Positions 25,631-34,314 of a stretch of DNA of 64,000 nucleotides are shown piece after piece; position 1 is the first letter of the stretch, and the number at the start of each line of letters is the position of its first letter. The notes below the pieces were generated by a model. It saw only the letters and a program-made list of their open reading frames with translations. It ran no database searches and was not told the origin of the DNA. The stretch is taken from NCBI GenBank assembly GCA_016712415.1, contig JADJRC010000016.1:124001-188000 (forward strand), written 5' to 3'. The DNA is from Lewinellaceae bacterium (lineage in GTDB: Bacteria; Bacteroidota; Bacteroidia; Chitinophagales; Saprospiraceae). The position numbers and the translations under genes were made by a program.

Positions 25631-25734
25631 CGGGTTGAATGGTGGGGATGGCAGTGGGGTGAACCCGTTTGAAAGATATAATAGTGGAGGGACTATTATT
25701 TTGAGCAGGTTGAGGGGCGATGAAATATCGCCCC
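25631..25734. other. Three consecutive hairpins between murE and mraY
   Basis: CGGGTT.../...AACCCG (25631-25667, long loop); ATAATAGT/ACTATTAT (25678-25685 and 25692-25699, perfect 8-bp stem, then TTTTG); GGGGCGAT/ATCGCCCC (25714-25721 and 25727-25734, perfect 8-bp stem, 5-nt loop). They lie in a 220-bp gap inside an otherwise tight operon. The middle one looks like a weak terminator. They may be repeat debris or an attenuation/processing region. Confidence 0.5.
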
Positions 25735-25774
25735 GCAGCCAATTTAAAAATGACAAACCAATAACAACTCAACA

Positions 25775-27034
25775 ATGCTGTACTACCTTTTCGAATACCT
25801 TAAGAGTACTTACGACCTGCCCGGGGCCGGGTTGTTCCAGTACATCTCGTTTCGGGCCGGTACAGCATTGATTCTGTCGTTGTTGATCTCTATTTTTATT
25901 GGAAAGCACATCATCAACTGGTTGCGTTCGCTGCAGATTGGAGAAACAGTGCGCGATCTCGGGCTTGCCGGCCAGACCTCGAAAGCAGGCACGCCTACAA
26001 TGGGCGGGGTGATTATCGTAGCGGCCACCGTTATTCCTTGCATCCTGCTGGCACGGCTCGACAATATTTACATCCTGCTCATGCTGATCAGTACCGCATG
26101 GATGTTTGCCATCGGTTTTATCGACGATTATATCAAGGTTTTCAAAAAAGACAAAAAGGGACTAAAGGGCATTTTCAAGGTGATGGGACAGGTGGGCCTG
26201 GGTTTGATCGTCGGCATCACGATGCTGGTAAACGATGAAGTGGTGGTGCGTATGGAACCGTCTGTCGCAACAACATACGGCTACAGGGTTACCAACTCCC
26301 TGTTTGTAAAGGACAACACCGCTCCGAATACGTACAAGGAGATGGTTTACGTAAAGGCGCCTATTACAAACGTTCCCTTTTTCAAAAATAACGAACTCGA
26401 CTATTCCAGGCTGCTGTGGTTTCTTGGCGACAATGCACGGGGGCTGAGTTCGATCCTGTTCGTCATCATGACGATTCTGGTGATCACCGCTGTCAGCAAC
26501 GGCGCCAACCTGACCGACGGTCTCGACGGACAGGCGGCAGGCGTCTCGGCTATCGTGATCACGGCGCTGGGCATTCTGGCATATCTCAGCGGCAACTCGG
26601 TGGCTGCCGAGTTTCTGAAAATCCTGTACATCCCGTACAGCGGCGAACTGGTCATTTTTACGGCGTGTCTAATGGGCGGGTGCATCGGTTTTTTGTGGCA
26701 CAATGTGTTTCCGGCCCGCGTGTTCATGGGCGATACAGGCAGCCTTACCCTGGGTGGTATCATTGCCGCACTGGCGATCATCATCCGCAAAGAATTGCTG
26801 GTGCCCCTGCTCTGCGGCGTATTCCTGATCGAAAACCTGTCGGTAATCATCCAGGTATGGTATTTCAAATACACCAGGAAAAAATACGGTGAAGGTCGCA
26901 GGGTGTTCCTCATGGCGCCCTTGCACCACCACTATCAAAAGCAGGGTTATCACGAAGTGACGATATCCGTGCGATTCTGGATCATCCAGATACTGCTGGC
27001 CGTACTGACCATTATTACCCTGAAAATCCGCTAA
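25775..27034 (+). CDS. mraY: Phospho-MurNAc-pentapeptide transferase MraY
   Basis: A 419-aa integral membrane enzyme that transfers phospho-MurNAc-pentapeptide to undecaprenyl phosphate, forming lipid I. Seen: TSKAGTPTMGGVIIVAAT (about residues 69-86), the catalytic Asp pair in GFIDDYIKVFKKD, NGANLTDGLDGQAAG with the third catalytic aspartate, VFMGDTGSLTLGG, and the closing PLHHHYQKQGYHE. The length fits the Bacteroidota form, which has an extra periplasmic insertion (about 155-210). It is separated from murE by a repeat array and hairpins, and followed 52 bp later by murD. Confidence 0.95.
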   Translation: MLYYLFEYLKSTYDLPGAGLFQYISFRAGTALILSLLISIFIGKHIINWLRSLQIGETVRDLGLAGQTSKAGTPTMGGVIIVAATVIPCILLARLDNIYILLMLISTAWMFAIGFIDDYIKVFKKDKKGLKGIFKVMGQVGLGLIVGITMLVNDEVVVRMEPSVATTYGYRVTNSLFVKDNTAPNTYKEMVYVKAPITNVPFFKNNELDYSRLLWFLGDNARGLSSILFVIMTILVITAVSNGANLTDGLDGQAAGVSAIVITALGILAYLSGNSVAAEFLKILYIPYSGELVIFTACLMGGCIGFLWHNVFPARVFMGDTGSLTLGGIIAALAIIIRKELLVPLLCGVFLIENLSVIIQVWYFKYTRKKYGEGRRVFLMAPLHHHYQKQGYHEVTISVRFWIIQILLAVLTIITLKIR

Positions 27035-27085
27035 ACCTGATACAATAACAAACGACTGACTTTAAAACCGGTAAAATATACAACA

Positions 27086-28423
27086 ATGAAAAAACGCATC
27101 GTCATCTTAGGTTCCGGTGAATCCGGCACGGGTGCTGCCCTCCTGGCAAAGCACCTGGGATACGATGTGTTCGTGTCGGATTCAGGCGCTATTAAAGACC
27201 GGTACAAAAAAGAACTCGACGCGCAGGGTATCGCCTGGGAAGAAAACCGCCATACGCCTGATGCCATCCTGAATGCTGCGGAGATCATCAAAAGTCCCGG
27301 TATCCCGGAAAAAAGCGAGGTAATGCAGGCTGTCAGGGCCAAGGGCATCAACGTCATTGGAGAGATCGAATTCGGCTGGCGCCATGCTGGTAAATGCAGC
27401 ATCGTCGCCATCACAGGCTCCAACGGTAAGACAACGACTACCGAACTGACCTTTCACCTGATGAAAGCAGCCGGATTGCCGGTGCGGATGGGCGGCAACA
27501 TCGGAAACAGTTTTGCCCGCATGGCGCTCGACGATATACGTGCAGGCAAAACGAAAGATGCCACACGGGTATTTGTGCTCGAGGTGTCCAGTTTTCAACT
27601 CGACGACATACAGCAGTTCCGGCCCAAAATTGCCGTGCTGTTGAACATCACACCCGACCACCTCGACCGCTACGATTACAAACTGGAAAACTACGCGCAG
27701 GCCAAGTTCCGTATTACTATGAATCAGAAACGCGGCGATGTGTTCATTTTCAACGGATTTGATCCCGTAATCGCCGGGCAGCCCATGCAGGCCGCCGGTC
27801 CGAAACGCATCGCCATCCGCCGGGGTTTTTATAAAAACGGCCGCATCAACATTGGCAGATCGCATGCTTTCGACATGACAAAGGGCAACCTGCGCGGTCC
27901 GCACAACATGTTCAACGCCGTATGCGCCATTCGGGCATCCCTGCTGCTCGGCGCCGATCCCCTGAAGGTTCAGGATGGCCTGAACACCTTCGTGCCGCCG
28001 CCGCACCGCCTTGAGCGGGTGGCCGTGAAAAACGGCGTCACCTGGATCAACGACTCCAAGGCAACCAACGTCGATTCGGTCTTTTATGCTTTACAGGCCA
28101 TGGAAACCCCGACGGTATGGATCGTCGGCGGTCAGGATAAAGGCAACGATTATACCCCTTTATTCCCCTGGGTGAAGAAAAAAGTAAAGGGCATTGTGTG
28201 TATGGGACTGGATAACAGCAAGATTGTCAGCGCATTCAAGGACTTAAAGAAACATATGATTGAAACAAAGAGTATGGCGGATGCCGTAAATGCGGCAGCC
28301 AAATGGGCAACAGCAGGCGATACGGTGTTGCTGAGTCCGGCCTGCGCGAGTTTCGACCTGTTTAAAAATTACGAAGACCGCGGCGAGCAATTCCGCCAGG
28401 CCGTTCAAAATCTGAAACACTAA
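27086..28423 (+). CDS. murD: UDP-MurNAc-L-alanine--D-glutamate ligase MurD
   Basis: A 445-aa cytoplasmic ligase adding D-glutamate to UDP-MurNAc-L-Ala. N-terminal Rossmann-like UDP-binding domain (IVILGSGESGTGAALLA, residues 4-20), the SPGIP motif (about 72), ATP-binding ITGSNGKTTTTEL (about 112), FVLEVSSFQLDDI, LNITPDHLDRYD, NDSKATNVDSVF, and the C-terminal LSPACASFDLFKNYEDRGEQF. Complete and of normal length. It ends 13 bp before ftsW. Confidence 0.95.
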   Translation: MKKRIVILGSGESGTGAALLAKHLGYDVFVSDSGAIKDRYKKELDAQGIAWEENRHTPDAILNAAEIIKSPGIPEKSEVMQAVRAKGINVIGEIEFGWRHAGKCSIVAITGSNGKTTTTELTFHLMKAAGLPVRMGGNIGNSFARMALDDIRAGKTKDATRVFVLEVSSFQLDDIQQFRPKIAVLLNITPDHLDRYDYKLENYAQAKFRITMNQKRGDVFIFNGFDPVIAGQPMQAAGPKRIAIRRGFYKNGRINIGRSHAFDMTKGNLRGPHNMFNAVCAIRASLLLGADPLKVQDGLNTFVPPPHRLERVAVKNGVTWINDSKATNVDSVFYALQAMETPTVWIVGGQDKGNDYTPLFPWVKKKVKGIVCMGLDNSKIVSAFKDLKKHMIETKSMADAVNAAAKWATAGDTVLLSPACASFDLFKNYEDRGEQFRQAVQNLKH

Positions 28424-28436
28424 CACATCAACCACC

Positions 28437-29570
28437 ATGTCACTCGGCAACCGCATAGCAGCAGAATTAAGAGGCGATCGCACCATCTGGATGATCATCG
28501 CCGTGCTGAGCCTGTTCAGCCTGCTGGCCGTTTATTCGGCTTCGGGATGGGAGGCCTGGCGTATGCGCGGCGGCAATACCACCGTGATGTTCGTCTCACA
28601 CATGGTGCGGTTGGCGTTTGGGTTGTTCCTGGTGTATTTGTGCCACCTGCTGCATTACCGGCAGTACCAGCGCATCGCGCCGGTGCTGCTCCTGGTGTGT
28701 ATACCCCTGCTGGCATTTACGCTGTTTTTTGGCCGCAATATCAACGACGCCAATCGCTGGATCGGCATTTTAGGATTCAGTTTTCAGCCCTCGGAAATGG
28801 CCAAAATCGCGTTGATCATCTACATCGCCAGAGAGTTGACACGTAAACAGGACTATATATCCAGTTTCAAAGACGCGTTCATGCCCATCATCATACCGGT
28901 GTTGATCATATGCGGACTGATTGCGCCGGCCAACCTGTCGTCTGCGCTGGTGCTGTTTAGCACCTGTATTCTGCTGATGTTCATAGGGAGGGTGACGATG
29001 AAATATATCCTGCTGCTGGGGTTGCTGGGCATTGTGGTGTTTGCAGGCCTGGTGGCGATCGGGAAATTGTACCCCGAAGCAGACCTGGTGCGTGTGGATA
29101 CCTGGGTGGCCCGCGTGCAGGTTTTCCTGCACAGCGAAGACGGCGGCTACCAGGTGCAGCAGGCCAAAATTGCCATTGCAAAAGGCGGCATCATCGGGCA
29201 AGGCCCGGGCAATTCGATTATACGCAACTTTTTGCCCTATGCGCACGCTGATTTTATCTACGCAATCATTTGTGAGGAGTACGGCCTGTTTGGCGGCACC
29301 ATCGTGCTGGCCCTGTACGTCATGCTCTTCCTGCGCAACGTAAAACTAGTGACCAAAAGCCCCAAAGCCTTCGGCGCCTTTCTCGCGATCGGGCTGAGCC
29401 TCCTGCTGACCGTACAGGCCCTGGCCAATATGGCGGTGAATGTCAACCTGGTGCCGGCTACCGGCCTTACCCTCCCGCTTATTTCGATGGGAGGTACCAG
29501 TATGCTGTTCACCTGTATTTCGCTGGGTATGATCCTCAGCGTCAGCAAATTTATTGAAAGCCTGGATTGA
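28437..29570 (+). CDS. ftsW: Septal peptidoglycan glycosyltransferase FtsW
   Basis: A 377-aa SEDS-family polytopic protein that polymerises lipid II at the septum with the partner PBP encoded upstream. Around ten hydrophobic segments. Family landmarks: YSASGWEAWRMRGGN near the start, GRNINDANRWIGILGFSFQPSE (about 100-121), GPGNSIIRNFLPYAHADFIYAIICEEYGL (about 257-285, with the functional aspartate), and the closing LPLISMGGTSMLFTCISLG. A triple 8-nt repeat (TGACGAAA) follows its stop. Confidence 0.94.
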   Translation: MSLGNRIAAELRGDRTIWMIIAVLSLFSLLAVYSASGWEAWRMRGGNTTVMFVSHMVRLAFGLFLVYLCHLLHYRQYQRIAPVLLLVCIPLLAFTLFFGRNINDANRWIGILGFSFQPSEMAKIALIIYIARELTRKQDYISSFKDAFMPIIIPVLIICGLIAPANLSSALVLFSTCILLMFIGRVTMKYILLLGLLGIVVFAGLVAIGKLYPEADLVRVDTWVARVQVFLHSEDGGYQVQQAKIAIAKGGIIGQGPGNSIIRNFLPYAHADFIYAIICEEYGLFGGTIVLALYVMLFLRNVKLVTKSPKAFGAFLAIGLSLLLTVQALANMAVNVNLVPATGLTLPLISMGGTSMLFTCISLGMILSVSKFIESLD

Positions 29571-29591
29571 CGAAATGACGAAATGACGAAA
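29568..29591 (+). repeat. Short tandem repeat TGACGAAA x3
   Basis: Three copies of an 8-nt unit begin at the TGA stop of ftsW and run to 9 bp before the murG ATG. Like the heptamer arrays it is anchored at a gene's stop codon, but the unit is 8 nt. Confidence 0.55.
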
Positions 29592-29598
29592 TAAAAAA

Positions 29599-30723
29599 AT
29601 GACAACCGACAACAAACATATCAAAATACTCATCACGGGCGGCGGCACGGGAGGCCATGTATTCCCGGCCATTGCTATTGCCGATGCTGTCAGGCGACTT
29701 CGTCCGGATGTGGAGTTTTTGTTTGTTGGCGCGATGGGGAAGATGGAGATGGAACGTGTACCCCAGGCAGGATATGCCATCGAAGGCCTGAATATTGCAG
29801 GCTTCCAGCGCAGCCTGAGCCTTAAAAACCTGGCCTTCCCCTACAGGCTGCTGACCAGCCTCTGGAAAGCCCGCAAGATTGTCGAACGCTTCCAGCCGGA
29901 TGTGGTTGTGGGCACAGGGGGGTACGCTTCAGGACCGGTGATGCGGGCGGCTCAACGCAGTGGTGTGCCGACGGTGATACAGGAACAGAACTCCTATGCA
30001 GGCGTGACAAACAGACTGCTCGCGAAAAAGGCTTCGGTTATTTGTGTGGCCTACGATCATATGGAACAGTTCTTCCCCGCTGAAAAGATTGTTTTTACCG
30101 GCAATCCGGTGCGCCAGGATATTCTCGACCTGCGAACCAAACGCGATGAAGCGATGCGGCATTACGGGTTGGACCCGCATAAAAAAACCATAGCAGTAGT
30201 AGGAGGCAGCCTCGGCGCCAGAACCCTCAACAACGCACTTCGCGACAACACCGCTCTGCTTACAGCCAACCCGCAGGTTCAGGTACTGTGGCAATGCGGG
30301 AAGTTTTACGAATACGAGTTCAGTGCTTGCGATACGGCTAAGTTGCCCCACGTACACCTCAGGGGATTTATCGACCGGATGGACCTGCTGTATGCCGCTG
30401 CGGATGTGGTCGTCTCACGCGCCGGTGCGCTTACAATCAGTGAGTTGTGTATGGTAGGCAAACCGGCCGTACTCGTGCCGTCGCCCAATGTAGCCGAAGA
30501 TCACCAGACAAAGAATGCGCTGTCGCTGGTTGAAAAAAACGCTGCCCGACTCGTGCGCGACGGCGAAGCAGGAGCGCGAATGCTCCAGGAGGCCCTGCTT
30601 ATCCTGGGAAATGATGCCCTGGCCTTCAGTCTGGGTGAAAGTATACACCATCTCGGCCGCCCGAATGCAGCCGAACAAATCGCTCATGAAGTCTTAAAAC
30701 TGTGCGTAACGACGGATAAATAA
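29599..30723 (+). CDS. murG: UDP-GlcNAc transferase MurG
   Basis: A 374-aa peripheral GT-B glycosyltransferase that makes lipid II from lipid I. Motifs: ITGGGTGGHVFPAIAIADA (first G-loop, residues 12-30), GTGGYASGPVMRAAQ (second G-loop), QEQNSYAGVTNRLLAKKA, FTGNPVR, VGGSLGARTLNNAL (third G-loop), and SRAGALTISELCMVGKPAVLVPSP with the UDP-GlcNAc-binding glutamate. Complete; 17 bp before the MscS gene. Confidence 0.95.
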   Translation: MTTDNKHIKILITGGGTGGHVFPAIAIADAVRRLRPDVEFLFVGAMGKMEMERVPQAGYAIEGLNIAGFQRSLSLKNLAFPYRLLTSLWKARKIVERFQPDVVVGTGGYASGPVMRAAQRSGVPTVIQEQNSYAGVTNRLLAKKASVICVAYDHMEQFFPAEKIVFTGNPVRQDILDLRTKRDEAMRHYGLDPHKKTIAVVGGSLGARTLNNALRDNTALLTANPQVQVLWQCGKFYEYEFSACDTAKLPHVHLRGFIDRMDLLYAAADVVVSRAGALTISELCMVGKPAVLVPSPNVAEDHQTKNALSLVEKNAARLVRDGEAGARMLQEALLILGNDALAFSLGESIHHLGRPNAAEQIAHEVLKLCVTTDK

Positions 30724-30740
30724 TCTGACTATCAACAACA

Positions 30741-31592
30741 ATGAAAGAACTGCTCGAATATAAACTGTTTGAAATTGGCGGATACAGCCTGTCGGTGTAT
30801 TCCCTGTTTCTTCTGGTGGGTACGTACCTCATCACCAGACTGTTGTTGGGCCTGTTCAACCGCTTCATGACCGGGTTTTCTACAAAGCGGAATATAGAAA
30901 TGGGTCGCCAGCACTCTTTCCGGCTGCTGTTCCATTACCTGATCTGGACGATCTCCATTGCTGTCATGCTCTCCATGCTGGGCCTGAACCTGGCCTGGGT
31001 GCTGGCCAGTTCGGCAGCCCTGCTCGTCGGACTTGGTTTCGGCTTGCAACAGATTTTCTCCGACCTGATCTCGGGCATTTTCCTCTTGTTTGAAGGTACC
31101 GTTGAAAAGGACGACATCATCGAAGTAGACGGCGTTGTGGGGCGTATCGAAGAAATCTACCTGCGCACCACAAAATTCCGCAACCGCGACGACCAGGTGA
31201 TGATTATCCCGAACCATAAATTTATCAACGACAATGTCATAAACTGGAGCCACGATCATTATACCGCCCGTTTTGGAGTCATAGTGGGTGTTTCATACGA
31301 CTCTGACATGCATAAGGTTGCGGACATCCTGATCAAATGCGCATATGCCGACCCGGATGTCATTACCGATGTGGACGAATGGAAGCCTTCTGTCCGTATG
31401 GAGAATTTTGGCGACAGTTCGGTAGACTTCACCCTGCTTTTTTACAGCAGCAACATGTTCCGGATCGAAACAACAAAAAGCAACCTGCGCTTTGCCATCT
31501 GGGATGCCTTCCAGGAGCACGGTATCCAGATACCGTACCCGCAGCGCGATTTGCACCTCAAAACCGGGGACTGGACCCTGAACCCGGCATAA
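30741..31592 (+). CDS. MscS family mechanosensitive ion channel
   Basis: A 283-aa small-conductance channel. Three membrane helices: about residues 17-36, 58-77, and the pore helix LASSAALLVGLGFGLQQIFSDL (about 88-110). The beta domain follows (GTVEKDDIIEVDGVVGRIEEI, then RTTKFRNRDDQVMIIPNHKF), as does the C-terminal domain (FGVIVGVSYDSDMHKV). It protects against hypo-osmotic burst. Its location between murG and murC is not part of the standard dcw order, but the tight spacing (17 bp before, 12 bp after) shows co-transcription with the wall genes. A link between turgor release and wall synthesis is an inference. Confidence 0.92.
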   Translation: MKELLEYKLFEIGGYSLSVYSLFLLVGTYLITRLLLGLFNRFMTGFSTKRNIEMGRQHSFRLLFHYLIWTISIAVMLSMLGLNLAWVLASSAALLVGLGFGLQQIFSDLISGIFLLFEGTVEKDDIIEVDGVVGRIEEIYLRTTKFRNRDDQVMIIPNHKFINDNVINWSHDHYTARFGVIVGVSYDSDMHKVADILIKCAYADPDVITDVDEWKPSVRMENFGDSSVDFTLLFYSSNMFRIETTKSNLRFAIWDAFQEHGIQIPYPQRDLHLKTGDWTLNPA

Positions 31593-31604
31593 ATAATAAA
31601 GACA

Positions 31605-31979
31605 ATGAAAAAAATACGCCTTTATACGATCCTGTTTGCAGCACTCGCCCTTGGGTTGGCGGCTTGCCGGCAGGCAAACGACAAAAACCCGGCGCTCCTT
31701 GGAAAATGGCAGGGAACCGAATGGCTGCTGTTCGGCCAACCGTCCGGTATGGATGCCGCACAGGTATTCTTTGAATTTTCTGAAGACGGTTCGTACAGTG
31801 CCCAATTTGGCGAACAACACCAGCAAGGCGTCTGGCGTACGGAAAAAGACAAACTGTACACCACGGAAAAAGGTAAAAAAGAAATCATGGTCAAACTCCT
31901 GAAAGCGGATGGCGCAAGCCTGGAATTCGAAATGAACCGCGGCGGTCAACAGGAGACGCTTAAACTGCAAAAAAAATAA
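31605..31979 (+). CDS. Small lipoprotein, hypothetical
   Basis: A 124-aa protein with signal peptide and lipobox (LALGLAACRQAN, cysteine at residue 21). The mature part is a short beta-rich domain: LLGKWQGTEWLLFG, VFFEFSEDGSYSAQF, GVWRTEKDKLYTTEKGKKE, LEFEMNRGG. This resembles lipocalin-like or copper-resistance-NlpE-like small barrels common in Bacteroidota lipoproteins; no firm family. Co-transcribed with MscS and murC (12 and 13 bp gaps). Confidence 0.7.
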   Translation: MKKIRLYTILFAALALGLAACRQANDKNPALLGKWQGTEWLLFGQPSGMDAAQVFFEFSEDGSYSAQFGEQHQQGVWRTEKDKLYTTEKGKKEIMVKLLKADGASLEFEMNRGGQQETLKLQKK

Positions 31980-31992
31980 GGCACCACGGACA

Positions 31993-33387
31993 ATGGAATT
32001 CAACGCGATAAAAAATATCTACTTCATCGGTATCGGCGGCATAGGCATGTCGGCACTGGCGCGCTATTTCAAAAAGCACGGCGCCGAGGTGCATGGCTAC
32101 GACCGTTCCGAGAGCGCCCTGACACGTGCGCTTGCGGCTGAAGGGATGCACGTCCACTATACGGACGACGCGGCATTTATTCCTCAAAACGTCGACCTCG
32201 TGGTATATACGCCCGCCGTGCCGAAAGAGCATACGGAACTGAACTGGTTCCTCGATCGCGGCTACCCGGTGAAAAAACGCGCTGAAGTACTCGGCATTAT
32301 CAGCCGATCCAAAAAGTGTGTCGCCATTGCAGGCACCCACGGTAAAACCACCACCAGCACCATGACCGCACACCTGCTTCGCGCCTGCGGTGTGGATGCC
32401 ACGGCTTTCGTGGGCGGCATTTCGCTCAACCTCGGCAGCAACTTCGTGGAAGGCGAAAGCGACTGGGTCGTGGTGGAAGCAGACGAATACGATCGCAGTT
32501 TCCTGCACCTGCACCCGACGGTGGCAGTGATCAACTCCATCGATCCCGACCATCTGGATATCTACGGTTCAGAGGCGGCTGTTCGGGAGAGTTATATCCA
32601 GTTTGCCCGGCAGGTACAGCCCGGTGGCGTGCTGTTCTACAAGCACGACCTCGACCTGGGCGCAGTAGCAGACGAACTGTCGGGGAAAGGCGTCCGGGTG
32701 TTCACATTCGGTATCGACAGCGGCGATTTTTGCGCCCGAAATACCCGGGTCGAACACGGCATGATGACTTTTGATGTTGCCGTGCCCGCAGGTTTTGAAG
32801 CCGGAAATACCGAATACGAACACCTGCAAATGAGCTATCCTGGTCGGCACAACGTGACCAACGCAGTCGCCGCTATTGCCGCTACGCTGGCAGCCGGCGG
32901 CGACGGAGAAAAAATCCGCGCAGCACTGGCCGATTTTAAAGGAGTAAAACGCCGCTTCGAATACATCGTGCGCACACCGGAAGTGGTGTACATCGACGAT
33001 TATGCGCACCATCCGGCAGAACTGGAAGCGGCGATCGCCGCAGCACGCCTGCTGTATCCGGCGAGGAAGATCACAGGAATTTTTCAACCGCACCTGTATA
33101 CGCGGACCCGTGATTTTGCGGCCGGCTTCGCCGCGGCACTGGACGGACTGGACGAATGTATCCTGCTCGATATTTATCCGGCACGGGAACTTCCGATCCC
33201 CGGTATTACATCGGCTTCCATTGCCGGATTGATGAAGAATAGCAATACTACCCTGACAACCAGGACTGAATTGCTCAATGTGCTCAAAACCCGTAAACCG
33301 GACGTGTTGATGACGATGGGCGCCGGCGATATCGATACAAAAATTGAAGACATCAAACAGCTTATCCTTCACCATAACGCATCATGA
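31993..33387 (+). CDS. murC: UDP-MurNAc--L-alanine ligase MurC
   Basis: A 464-aa ligase adding the first amino acid to UDP-MurNAc. IYFIGIGGIGMSALARYFKK (residues 9-28) is the UDP-binding loop, followed by VVYTPAVPKEH, ATP-binding AIAGTHGKTTTSTMTAHLL (about 112-130), VVVEADEYDRSFL, NSIDPDHLDIY, YIDDYAHHPAELEAA and FQPHLYTRTRDF. Complete. The stop overlaps the ftsQ start by 4 bp (ATGA), so the two are translationally coupled. Confidence 0.96.
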   Translation: MEFNAIKNIYFIGIGGIGMSALARYFKKHGAEVHGYDRSESALTRALAAEGMHVHYTDDAAFIPQNVDLVVYTPAVPKEHTELNWFLDRGYPVKKRAEVLGIISRSKKCVAIAGTHGKTTTSTMTAHLLRACGVDATAFVGGISLNLGSNFVEGESDWVVVEADEYDRSFLHLHPTVAVINSIDPDHLDIYGSEAAVRESYIQFARQVQPGGVLFYKHDLDLGAVADELSGKGVRVFTFGIDSGDFCARNTRVEHGMMTFDVAVPAGFEAGNTEYEHLQMSYPGRHNVTNAVAAIAATLAAGGDGEKIRAALADFKGVKRRFEYIVRTPEVVYIDDYAHHPAELEAAIAAARLLYPARKITGIFQPHLYTRTRDFAAGFAAALDGLDECILLDIYPARELPIPGITSASIAGLMKNSNTTLTTRTELLNVLKTRKPDVLMTMGAGDIDTKIEDIKQLILHHNAS

Positions 33388-34157
33388 TCAAACTGCCTCG
33401 CATACGCTATAACCGACTCATCTGGGTGTTCTTCATCCTGGTGGTTGTGCTGGCGCTTTTTTCGGCCATCGACCGGAAAAAGAACAGCTTCGCGGGCGGC
33501 GTGGAGGTGGAGGTGTTGCCCCTGGAAAGCGGCGACAAACTGATCAGCGAGCGCGATGTCAAACAGGCATTGCTGGTGTCGTTCGGCAATACCCTGGAAG
33601 GCACTGAACTGGGTCGCCTCGAAGTCGAACGCATGGAACGCGTGTTGGAGGAGGATCCTTTCGTGCTGGATGCCGAGGCCTATATCGACCAGCAGAACGT
33701 GTTGCATGTGCGGATTACGCAACGCGAACCGCTTTTGCGGGTGCTGGACAACAACGGCGGCAATTATTATCTGGATAAAAACGGCGTAAAAATGCCGCCC
33801 TCCAAAAACTTCGCCGCCCGGGTTTTGGTCGCCACCGGGAATGTGGCGCCCTATACCCCCGAATTCCGCAACAAAAGACGCAGTACCCTGAAAGACCTGT
33901 TCAACCTGACCCAAACCCTGATGAGCGATGAGTTTTTTGCTTCGTTCATTCAACAGGTACACGTGAACAATGCGGGAGAGTTTATCCTGGTACCCCTTGT
34001 TGGCGACCAGAACATCGTGCTCGGCAGCGCCCGCAAACTGGATGACAAACTCAACAGGCTGAAAATATTTTACCGGGAAGGCATGCCGTATGCAGGCTGG
34101 CGACTCTACGAATCGATCAACCTCAAGTACAACGGGCAGGTTGTCTGCCGGAAATGA
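33384..34157 (+). CDS. ftsQ: Cell division protein FtsQ
   Basis: A 257-aa bitopic divisome protein. Basic head, membrane helix at about residues 10-28 (LIWVFFILVVVLALFSAI), then a POTRA-type domain (VEVEVLPLESGDKLISERDVKQALL, 40-65) and the FtsQ/DivIB beta domain (VLDAEAYIDQQNVLHVRITQREPLLRV around 92-120). The GNYYLDKNGVKMP stretch is typical of Bacteroidota FtsQ. Start coupled to murC by ATGA. Followed by a 157-bp gap that holds the ftsA promoter. Confidence 0.9.
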   Translation: MIKLPRIRYNRLIWVFFILVVVLALFSAIDRKKNSFAGGVEVEVLPLESGDKLISERDVKQALLVSFGNTLEGTELGRLEVERMERVLEEDPFVLDAEAYIDQQNVLHVRITQREPLLRVLDNNGGNYYLDKNGVKMPPSKNFAARVLVATGNVAPYTPEFRNKRRSTLKDLFNLTQTLMSDEFFASFIQQVHVNNAGEFILVPLVGDQNIVLGSARKLDDKLNRLKIFYREGMPYAGWRLYESINLKYNGQVVCRK

Positions 34158-34176
34158 GGGCAGGAAAGCATGCTTG

Positions 34177-34214
34177 TTTTTGAAACAAAATGAATATTTT
34201 TTTTGAAACAAAAT
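34177..34214 (+). repeat. 15-bp direct repeat upstream of the ftsA promoter
   Basis: TTTTTGAAACAAAAT occurs twice, at about 34177-34191 and 34200-34214, 23 bp start to start. The second copy includes the T-run that serves as the -33 element of the ftsA promoter, so the pair could be a regulator site. No candidate protein is apparent. Confidence 0.4.
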
Positions 34215-34231
34215 ATTTTAAAATATCTTTG
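34201..34231 (+). promoter_or_regulatory. Internal promoter for ftsA-ftsZ
   Basis: TATCTTTG at 34224-34231 fits TAnnTTTG. TTTTG at 34201-34205 is 18 nt upstream. The position in the longest spacer of the 3' half of the cluster supports a separate ftsAZ transcript. Confidence 0.6.
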
Positions 34232-34314
34232 CTGGCGGAAAAGAGTTTCGTGCCGACTGCAGGGAGAACGAGAAAACAAACTGAAACTCAAAACCATTTA
34301 AACAACATAACATT

